A DNA stretch of 64,000 nt from Channa striata (lineage: Eukaryota; Chordata; Actinopteri; Anabantiformes; Channidae), in the NCBI GenBank assembly GCA_033026295.1, contig CM065173.1:1612001-1676000 (forward strand), read 5' to 3'. Position 1 is the stretch's first letter. Each line of letters begins with the position of its first letter. The position numbers and the translations under genes are program-made. The notes beneath the pieces were generated by a model, which was not told the origin of the DNA, made no database searches, and saw nothing but the letters and a program-made list of their open reading frames with translations. Positions 56,230-64,000 of this stretch are shown piece after piece.

Positions 56230-58895
56230 TTGCGAATGCATCATATAGTGAATATCTCACTTTGCAGATAAACACTCAACAGCATGTAGAATCCTGCTGC
56301 TGGGGATGGGAGATTGTGTCGCAAGTCCACCTGGAAATATAGACTTTTTTTATGCAAAAAAGCCCTGAAGCAAAGAATACTTTATTTATATACATATATG
56401 AGAAGAGTAAAAATAATGACAATTTGCTTCCCTTGTTGAGTGCCTACACTAATCTGACTTGATGTGGCTCCAAAGGGGTCCACAAACAGTGCCCGTCCTT
56501 CCTTTGGACACACGGCCTTTAAAGGATAGACAGCTTAATCTACAAGAGTACAGGACAGAATATCGTTGGCAGAAATTGCATTAAAGATACAACTAGAGTC
56601 CAATGTCTGTCCTTGCAGACACCACCAATCAAGATGCCCCAGTCTAAGACGTCAAGCTACAAGTAAACATTTTAGTTTAGGATGGAATAATCACTGTAAA
56701 TAATACATGGCAAAAAAAATTAGCTTTACCTTTCTTAATCCCTTTGATTTACTATTTCAAATGGCCGTCATTTCAAAGGTGTCAATAACTTTGGTCTTTT
56801 GGGGGACTCTTTGCCACACAGAAAAGGTGGGCATTTGTAATCTACAAAAATAAATTTAGGCAATTGTAAATTTCAATGAGGTAAAAAAACACAAACAACT
56901 TTGGTTAAAAAAAATTTAAAGTGTGGTAAAGATAAATTACCTTACTCTCAAGTTCCTTTCCTGGTGACAGGTTCCAGAGATCTTCAGTAAATATTTTATA
57001 TGGCCCCAGTTTGGCCCACAGGATCTCTCCTTTATATTTGTTCCATATGTCCTCATATTACATGTTAGGAGTTGAAAACACATTATATATTATTCCATCT
57101 TACTAAAATGCTAGTGTCAATTTGATTTGACCAAGTGTCTCTTGCTGATGTAACAGGTGGAGGGTTGAATTGTGTGGGTTTTTGAGTGGCTGTGACAAGG
57201 GACAACTTGAGAGACTTAGTCTTTTTTGTTTGGATTGGATCTTCTCCTCTGGCTCTACATAATGTGTAACCTGGTCAAGGTTGGCTATTGTTTTGGTTTT
57301 GTAATTTGAAAGAGTAATATTTTTCCCTTCAATGGCAGTTATTTTCAATGGGCCCAGCACATCACTCTCCATCTTTCCTCCTTTTCTCTGTTGTTCCTTA
57401 TGTTAGTTTTTAGGATAATGCCACCAAGTTTAAAGGGGTCTTTAACTTCCTTTTCCAGCTTTCATTTTTGAATTTTTTCCTGCGTTCCCTGACATTTTTT
57501 AAAACCAATTTGTACACGGTTTCTTGATTTTTTTAATCCCTCAAACACATCTTCATTCCTCACAAGTTTCTCCACCTTTTCTGTAGTCACATACAAAAGT
57601 GAACAAATTACATAAAACTAAATACTGATACGGTATTCTGATCTGCTCAAAACATTTATAACCAGAACTTCTAAAAAGAAAAAAAATAATTGCATCTTAC
57701 CTCATCGTCTTTTGGAACTTCAGATGGGTACCTTGCATCCCTGCCAAACATGAAGTAATATGGATTGTGCTGGGTTGTTTTTTTGAGCAAAAGCTAATAA
57801 TTATTGGCTAAAGGTATTTGTACCATGGTTTTGGCTTGTGGTGAGAAAGCTTGTTTAGAGACCTGAAAAGTATAGTATGACATAACAGGAAATGTTTTAG
57901 TCTTACATTTTGGCATTTATCTCAATTTTAGTTATATCAGTTTAAGACTAGGTAACTTGCCTCTGGATGGTTCCGTTTAGCTTCCAAACCAAACCACTGG
58001 TTTGGGGGTGATAAGGTGAACAGAAGCTCTGTTCAGTGCAAAGGGTTTCACAGTTTCAAATTAACCTGAAATACATGCATACTCAACATATCCAGTGCTT
58101 GCAATACAGCTTACTAACAAAGATCATAAGTGCTCAAAGTGCTCATAATTATTGCACCTTGTTTTTAAAATCTGTTCCCTGGTCTGTAAGCAGAAACCAC
58201 GAATACAACTGGCCACCTCTTCAGAGGATAGGCTTCTGCCCACTTTGGTGAAATAATCAACCATTACACAAATGTATTGGTTACAGCTGGCTTCATCAGG
58301 TGCATCCCAACCAGTTCAAATGGCTCGGTTACCTGAAAATTGGTATAAAGGTTCAATAGCTACACTACACCCAAGGACATTTAGTTAAATTGCAAATGTA
58401 GTCAAACCTCTACTGGATTGTACTAAGTCTTTTCCTTAAGACTGGCCCTCTTTGCTTGACAATCTGGACACTGGGCAACCTTGGAAAAAAGAATTCAAAT
58501 CATGCAAAATTATGTAATCACTTACAGCAGGAAGAAATTAAGAAAAGAGCATATAGTCCAGGTAAAATTAGATTAATGCTTTTGCTTTGAGTTATTCTAC
58601 CTGTGTTACTTTAAATTCTGAAACTGCTCACCCATAAATTGCTTCTCAGACTGTAAAAAGGATGACATTTTTTCCTACCTATTGACCGATATCTGCTTCC
58701 ATCCCAGGCCAGTAGTAGCAGGTGATCACTGCATGATGCACAGTGTCCGCCAAGGACGCTGCAATGAAATGGCCTCCTGTGCTGATATTACCACCTCTGC
58801 CAAATGGTCTTTTTTGTCTTTTCTTCTTCTGCAAATATAATGATGAACGCCATCTGGACAAAACACAGCTCGATGTAATAGGCTGATGTTCTAGA
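56230..58895 (-). pseudogene. Intron-containing gypsy-type integrase / Ulp1 protease gene, decayed
   Basis: Read leftward, recognisable blocks appear in protein order but in different frames, each closed by a splice-like boundary. They are: an integrase zinc region with CYYWPGMEADI (about 58690) and AQCPDCQAKRASL (58479-58408); an integrase core with EPFELVGMHL, ICVMVDYFTK, LTDQGTDF and YHPQTSGLVWKLNGTIQ; NPYYFMFGRDARYPSEVPKD (57790-57712); a GPY-type module with DVLGPLKITAIEGKNITL (57372-57270); and a Ulp1-like cysteine protease with LWNLSPGKEL, KDRHWTLVV, GRALFVDPFGA and PQQQDST, covering the His, Asp and Gln positions. AG acceptors precede blocks at 58479, 58332, about 58046 and 57581; GTAAGA and GTAATT donors follow others. 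Lesions are the first catalytic Asp to His, Glu to Trp, a TGA at the protease Cys region and several one-base shifts. It may be a Ginger/GIN-type element. Confidence 0.72.
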
Positions 58896-60639
58896 ATAAA
58901 TTACATATTTTGGCTTATAATGGTATACAACATTATTATTTACTCTTTAGCACAAAATGGGAAGCTCTTCTCTTAATGACATAGCTGGTGTTTAGTAAGG
59001 CCGTCTGGCAGCTGATTATGGAGTTTATAATCCATAATCTCTTTCACAAGCTGCGGATCCATTTTTTTTCTCTCTCCCTGTTTCTGTTTTGTACTTTGCT
59101 GCTTTTCAGTTTTTGTCATTTTTGGTCAACTTTTTATGGGTTTTCCACAAAAAATTGATTGCATGTTTGGCCCGAGCCTTCATTCGACAGGCTCAATTAA
59201 ATTGGATCAATTTGCACCTTATCAGGCACAGCTGAACTCGTTTAATCTAACCCAAAAATCTCTTATTTTGTATTTTATTTATTTGTGTCTTTATTTTTGA
59301 CTTATTTAAGATAGATGATGGATTTATTTTGTATGAATAAAAATCATTCTTGACTTCTCCTGTTAACTAGTTTGCTGTGTGCTTTTTGTTAGGAGGTGTC
59401 TTTATTTTAGGCCTGGAGTGTCACAAGTAAATTAGACTGCTCCCAGACTTTTAAGAGGGTTTATTTCTGAAATATGGAGCAGCTGTGATATAGTTGGCCC
59501 CTCGGCAGAGACAACCGCAGTAACCACACGGACACTGTGGTCACAAGTGGATCTGGCTGTTGCAGGGCAAGAGAAACTGTCTGAAGGCGAAGACGTCCAA
59601 AATCGTAGCAGGTTTGCTTATTGACTTTAGTTCATTTTGTCATGATGTAAGTCTCAGATCCTGTAGAATTCTGAATACCTTCATATCGGACACGTTTACG
59701 CAAACAGAGGCCCAAAGATAAAATTGAAATTATCGATCAAACTTTTTAGGCAAAAGGTCCAAAAGTGGGTGTTGGATGAGCCTCATACTACACAATTCAT
59801 GGACAAACTTGTCCATCCAGCAGATCAATGAAAGGCACCAACATCTACAGCTGCACTTCCCCAGCCTGCTGTGCCACCAAAACACTGCAGCTGTACTTAA
59901 ATCCTCTAAAGATGACACTGCACTGTTTACTGTTACCGTATCTATTAAAAATAAAAGTGTCTTTCTACTAATTTAATGGTAGTACATAGTATTATGATTA
60001 TTTCAATCTATGGATTGATCATTATGTGATTCTAAGAACAGCGCAAACATTCTCTGGTTTTTACTCACGACAAACAAACTGGAAGAAGTTTTATCCCACT
60101 TTTAATGTTTTGTGGAGGGAAGGAAGAGGAACAGACCATTCCAGGTGCTCCTGACACACAGCAGTGAACGTCGGACAGAAAGTCAAAGGGATATACACCA
60201 CCCACTGTAAAAAAATATTGTACTTTTATGTTTACTTACTTTTTATAGATCCAAAAATTAAGAAGATTGTAAGATAAAGATTCCAAACACATATTTAACT
60301 TAAAAAAATATGAAACATTAAAACACGTCAGTACTTGAATTAGTTAAATTTGTTCCAACATAACCAGCTTTGTCATTTTGTTTAAGGTCAAATTGCTAAC
60401 TGATATTGACCCTTATTAGTAATAAATAAACATTTTCACCTTTAAAGGTTTGTCCAATTAATCTGGAATAGACTTGTACATTCATGTACACAACAGCGTG
60501 CAGTGATTATAAGAGAGCAGATAAAGATATGTTGATCTGCCACTTGATTGCTAATTAACTCACAATATGACTAAAAAGTTGACTGGATTAATTACATGCA
60601 TTTCAACCAACAGCGATCCGTAAATTCACATCATTCCTT
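58896..60639. other. Intergenic sequence, no gene seen
   Basis: AT-rich. It may hold further 5' exons of the integrase-protease gene, but I recognised none. Short frames at 59730-59976 are unassigned. Confidence 0.4.
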
Positions 60640-60940
60640 GATGTGCTGACAGAACAGAATGCCCCTGCTCATGTAATTTTTGGAGTATCATGTTGTAGTT
60701 TCATTCCTTATAATACTGCCCCTGCTCAAAGAGTCACCAGAGCCTTCGAAGGTCTCCGGTCATTCAGAGAAGAACTTACACAAAACTCTGGGTGGATTCT
60801 ACGGATTGAACAGGAAATGGAACCTGTTATATTGTCTTTACGTCTTACAGTTCTTGCATTTTGAGGATGCTGAATTATCCCATGTGTCAATAGTCTAAAT
60901 ACACGAGCCACAAAAAGATCTGTGACTCATCAGATGCACT
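60640..60940 (+). mobile_element. Endogenous retrovirus env transmembrane-subunit remnant
   Basis: The frame from 60643 reads CCSFIPYNTAPAQRVTRAF, then LRSFREELTQNSG, the disulphide-loop and second-helix region of a retroviral-type Env transmembrane subunit as seen in fish endogenous retroviruses. A membrane-proximal segment and an IIPCVNSL cytoplasmic-tail word follow to about 60910, interrupted by stops and one frame change. The surface subunit and fusion peptide are not recognisable. It is an old inactive copy. A matching polypurine tract and LTR lie downstream. Confidence 0.65.
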
Positions 60941-60999
60941 CAGTGACATAAAATCTGCAACCTGCTGTTGATCTGTGCAAGTATGCTCTGCTTGTAATA

Positions 61000-61210
61000 C
61001 TTCCTAATCTGTGCTTAGTCTGTCACACAAAACAAATGGTCAAAGTTATTTTCTTATTCGCACTGATGGGCGAACTGCTCTTCGGCTGGCCAACACTTAC
61101 CAGGAGCAACTAAGTCGGGGGCTCAGCGTCTTGCACAAAGACACTTTGACATGTGACCGGAGGAGCCGGAAATCTGACGATCACTGTTTTATTTTCTATG
61201 ATTAAAATGT
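61000..61210. repeat. Fish repeat fragment between env remnant and LTR
   Basis: GCGTCTTGCACAAAGACACT, TTGACATGTGACCGGAGGAG and CCGGAAATCTGACGATCACT resemble the pieces at 10205-10290 and 62180-62310, a common fish repeat of tRNA-SINE-like character. Confidence 0.45.
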
Positions 61211-61227
61211 AATCAAAAGGAGGGAAT

Positions 61228-62174
61228 TGTGAGGGAAAAAGTCAAGTGGGATTAATTGTATGCTTATGTTTTATCTAGTTGTAGTGGCAAATTGTACTTA
61301 ATTATTGTACTCTATGAAGAATAGTTAAAGGGCATAACCACCTTTATCTCATTTACATTTGGTAACTACTCCAAGATTATCTAACAGTAACCTGTAGTGA
61401 GACAGAGTCAAAACACGTTCATGTGTATTGGGAGATATGTCGTAATTGGGCGGAATGTTCTGCCCACGTATGAAATACAGTGTTGTGAAAAAGGGTTTGC
61501 CCCCTTACTGATTTCTTATTTTTTTGCATGTTTGTCACACTTTGTGTCTGATCGTCAAACTAATTTAACATTTATCAAAGATAACACAAGTAAACACTTC
61601 ACTTTGTCAGGAAGGTCCCATGTAAGTGATTTTTCTTGATTGCAAACAGGTATGGCAGCAATCAGGCCTGGGTGCAGCTAGAGAAATTGAGCTCAACTGT
61701 GATGAACTAGAGTTAAGTCATATTTTAACAGGGTGGGCGCAAACACTTTTTCACACAGGGCAATGTAGTTTTTGATTTATATTTACCCTTAATAAAAACA
61801 TTTATTTAAAAACTGCATGATGTGTTTAGTTTGGTCATATTTGAATAATAATTAAATGAGTTTGATGATCAGACACATTCAAGTGTGACAAACATGCAAG
61901 AAAATAAAAAAATTCAGTAAGGGGGCAAACACTTTTTCACACCACTGTGTGTCATTAAGTGGGAGGAATGTTCTGCCCAACAGCAGGCGGGTATAAAACA
62001 CATGTGGTTTATAAAATTTTAGAACTGCACCTGATAGAGGCATGGAACTCTGTCTGTGAACTTCTCTGTGGCATAATAATAAAACCCTAAAAGACATCCT
62101 GGATGTTCAAGCTTCTTTATTGATTACACTCGAGGTGTCTGTAACAAGTAGTTGTCATTTTTTTCCACGACACA
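61228..62174 (+). mobile_element. Retroviral LTR interrupted by a MITE
   Basis: It starts TGTGAGGGAAAAAG, directly after a polypurine tract (AAAAGGAGGGAA, 61215-61226), and ends CCACGACACA. It contains TATAAAA at 61992-61998 and AATAAAA near 62080, and shares the word order of the LTR at 27315. Without the 470-base MITE it would be about 475 bases. The tract and the env remnant upstream mark it as a 3' LTR. No target duplication is visible. Confidence 0.75.
61478..61947. mobile_element. Tc1/mariner-type MITE
   Basis: Long inverted ends of about 75 bases: CAGTGTTGTGAAAAAGGGTT on the left and, from the right, CAGTGGTGTGAAAAAGTGTT, both followed by TGCCCCCTTACTGA and GCATGTTTGTCACACTT. TA precedes it (61476-61477); the right TA is mutated to TG. 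It has no coding capacity. Confidence 0.9.
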
Positions 62175-62179
62175 CCGAT

Positions 62180-62310
62180 GCAGGAACCGAACTGGGGTTC
62201 AGTATTTTGCTCTAAGACACTTCGACATGTGACCAGAGGAATTAGGAATCAAACTAAAACCCTGGGATTAGTGGACAACTCCTCTTCCTCCTGATCCGCA
62301 GTCATCATTG
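62180..62310 (-). repeat. tRNA-SINE-like fish repeat fragment
   Basis: AAGACACTTCGACATGTGAC, AGGAATCAAACTAAAACCCT and GATTAGTGGACAACTCC follow the order of a common fish repeat with a tRNA-like end. The B-box-like part is weak. Confidence 0.4.
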
Positions 62311-62758
62311 ATGCATTTCTCCAGTTTGTTCCCATAGTGAAGCTGATGTTTATAGCTGATTTGTTAATGGTAGTCATCTTCTTTTTGACACATCGCTGTA
62401 GAATACTGACTAAGGCCTTTCATATTTTTGCCCTTCACACAAGGATCTTCCATGACATCTTCCATAGATTCATACTAAAGCTTTATAGTAACTCATCCAA
62501 TGTTTTCCAACATTTCAACCAAGCCATAAAATAATAATTATTATAATCATAACAACAACAACAATTTACCTCAACTACACCTTGTTTCATTTTACATCCC
62601 TGTTTTGTACACCCAAGAGTGATTATGTACTGTACACTACAAATGAGTATTGCTGTTGGGTTTGTCGCAGCTTCTGTCTGTTGATGTGCGTCGTTGTATC
62701 ATAGGAAACTTTTTTGAAACCCTTGGGGGTAAAATAGTTGTGTTTCTAATCTGTAAAG

Positions 62759-62764
62759 TTTATT
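62759..62764 (-). terminator. dera: Candidate dera polyadenylation signal
   Basis: AATAAA on the minus strand, about 130 bases beyond the dera stop codon. It would give a short 3' UTR. No nearer AATAAA was noticed. Confidence 0.45.
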
Positions 62765-62895
62765 TGCTTTTGCATTTTTTTCATATATACAGCTTAGACG
62801 GGCAAACAGAGATCTTCAGTAAACTGACATGAGTGTGGTTACAAGGTCAGACGTCTGAGCATTCGACTGCTCGTTAAAACATTAAGTCCATAACT

Positions 62896-62952
62896 TCAGG
62901 CCATGGGCAGCTCATTATAGGCAGCATAATGTCCAGTCACATGGTGGTAGAT
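62896..62952 (-). CDS. dera: dera last coding exon
   Basis: After the acceptor TTTTTTTGTACAG the exon reads IYHHVTGHYAAYNELPMA and ends in TGA at 62898-62896. That is the C-terminal tail of vertebrate deoxyribose-phosphate aldolase; from memory human ends in HHVTGRYAAYHDLPMS. The exon is in phase 0 with the one at 63060-63209, and the intron between is 107 bases. No damage is seen. Confidence 0.95.
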   Translation of the reverse strand: MYHHVTGHYAAYNELPMA

Positions 62953-63059
62953 CTGTACAAAAAAAATAAAAAGCAAGTAAACAAAAAATATATATATAAA
63001 TTAATACTAAATTCAAAATGAAGGATAGGGAAAAGTGTGCCTGTGTTTTGAATCCTTAC

Positions 63060-63209
63060 CTGCCTCTCGATGTCAGTCAGTAGGCTGCTGGCTCCCAGGC
63101 GGAACAGGTGAGGGCAGAGCCAGTCATTGCCTAGCTCCTCTTTGATCAGAGTGAGCCACACTAGAGCCTCCTGAGCGGTTCGAATCCCCCCCGCTGGTTT
63201 GAAGCCAAC
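63060..63209 (-). CDS. dera: dera penultimate coding exon
   Basis: This 50-codon exon of 2-deoxyribose-5-phosphate aldolase is in phase 0 at both ends. The enzyme cleaves deoxyribose 5-phosphate to glyceraldehyde 3-phosphate and acetaldehyde in cytosolic deoxynucleoside catabolism. It starts VGFKPAGGIRTAQEALVWL, whose Lys corresponds to the proton-relay lysine of the E. coli enzyme (K201). It continues ELGNDWLCPHLFRLGASSLL, the phosphate-binding GAS region, and ends DIERQ before donor GTAAGG. The acceptor is TTGTTCCAG. The Schiff-base lysine lies in an upstream exon outside the window. The gene converges on lmo3. Confidence 0.96.
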
Positions 63210-63654
63210 CTGGAACAACATGTACATCTTACTTAACATGTCTAAAACAAAGTGCTTTGCTTAACAAAGATTTACATTATCCTAAACGCAAAATGAATTA
63301 AACCACGTGCACTGAGTTTGAAGGATTTTGGTGTATTAAAGATGCATTTTGTGCAGGCCCACTACTTCAGGGAAAAAACTTAATATCGCTTCAACAATTA
63401 TGTGCATGATGAGTGCATGCACTTTTGATAAATCACAATGTCACTCATGAACCAGAAACTGGTTAATCTCCTAAATATACAATTAAAATATAAATATGGT
63501 AAATATACAGACACATTTAAAGTATATCACAGTATTGTGATATGCAAGTGAAATTCGTTCATTTCAAATGCCACAATTTTGGAAGATAAAAGCTAATGCA
63601 TTTACATGGAGTTAGGAAATCTGCTTTCCTGAGAAAACTGACTGCAACCCAGTT
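63210..63654 (-). other. dera: dera intron
   Basis: Intron sequence upstream of the penultimate dera exon, continuing beyond the window. AT-rich, nothing else seen. Confidence 0.7.
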
Positions 63655-64000
63655 ACTTACAGCACTGTGCAAAAGTTTTAGGCAGGTGTGAACGAATGCT
63701 GTAAACAAAAAATGCTTTCAAAAGTGGAAGTGTTAAACATTTATTTCCATAAAAGAACAAAATGCAGTGAATGAAGAAAAGACAAATCTAAATCAAACCA
63801 ATATTTGGTGTGACCACCTTTTGCCTTCAAACCAGCATCAGTTCTTCTAGGTTTACTCACACTCCGATAAAGCTGAATATTTTGTGCTTTCTCAACAAAA
63901 CTTTAGCCTGACTGATGAAGATTCCAAACACCAGCCAGCTACAGTAACTCCCCAGGTAAAACCAGTTGTTGTCAAGAATTAAAAATTATGCATATGATTT
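63655..64000 (+). mobile_element. Tc1-like transposon end, cut by the window edge
   Basis: ACAGCACTGTGCAAAAGTTT followed by TAGGCAGGTGTG is a familiar Tc1/mariner inverted-repeat start. Further in, AATATTTGGTGTGACCACC and TTTGCCTTCAAACCAGCATC are typical of the same family. TA precedes CAGCAC. The transposase, if any, is out of view. It lies in the dera intron. Confidence 0.75.

Noticed and set aside
56230..58895. Interpretation as an ordinary Ty3/gypsy retrotransposon
   Set aside because: No RT, RNase H or LTR is visible, a Ulp1-like protease follows the integrase, and splice-like sites separate the blocks. The gypsy reading remains possible only for the integrase part.
1..64000. CRISPR arrays, bacterial operons, riboswitches
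   Set aside because: The sequence is vertebrate; no regularly spaced repeats or prokaryotic gene organisation are present.

Overview
The window is teleost (probably percomorph) genomic DNA. It carries the 3' half of one gene, the last two exons of a second, and about 50 kb of repeat-rich sequence between them. The fish origin is an inference from two vertebrate genes with ordinary GT-AG introns, plus high-copy fish repeats: L2 elements with the (GAATT)n tail, Rex1-like and RTE LINEs, Tc1 and hAT transposons, tRNA SINEs and long (GT/AT)n arrays.

Host genes. On the + strand, exons at 5479-5604 and 11254-11359 encode the second LIM domain and C-terminus of the LIM-only protein LMO3; the LIM1 exon lies left of the window. 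On the - strand, exons at 63060-63209 and 62896-62952 encode the C-terminus of deoxyribose-phosphate aldolase (dera); its other exons lie to the right. The two genes converge. From memory this matches the vertebrate arrangement around human 12p12, but no exon of the genes that lie between them in mammals (MGST1, SLC15A5) was recognised. One unassigned open segment with splice-site edges (50804-51063, +) may be an exon of another gene.

Layout. 1-1.8 kb: decayed Rex1-like LINE and L2 tail. 1.8-11.3 kb: lmo3 introns and exons, with one L2 copy. 11.4-12.7 kb: probable lmo3 3' UTR. 12.9-20.5 kb: SINEs, a high-copy repeat, a deleted Ty3/gypsy element, a LINE tail and a microsatellite. 20.6-26 kb: L2 copies and a minus-strand Rex1-like LINE split by a hAT transposon and a palindromic MITE that share one 8-bp target. 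27.3-27.7 kb: solo LTR. 28.8-32 kb: full-length RTE LINE with a perfect 16-bp target duplication. 32.7-34.4 kb: Tc1 transposon inside an L2 tail. 36-39 kb: Ty3/gypsy element interrupted by a pogo-like transposon. 40.5-41.7 kb: solo LTR inside a LINE 3' end. 43.7-45.3 kb: L2 with ORF1. 52.2-55.9 kb: L2 interrupted by an antisense L2. 56.2-58.9 kb (-): a decayed, apparently intron-containing gene joining a gypsy-type integrase to a Ulp1-like protease. 60.6-62.2 kb: endogenous-retrovirus env remnant, polypurine tract and LTR, the LTR split by a MITE. 62.7-63.2 kb: dera. From 63.66 kb: a transposon end cut by the window edge.

Only lmo3 and dera look like functional genes. Almost every other long open frame is transposon-derived or repeat noise. 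The most unusual item is the integrase-Ulp1 pseudogene: its homology breaks repeatedly coincide with GT/AG-like boundaries.
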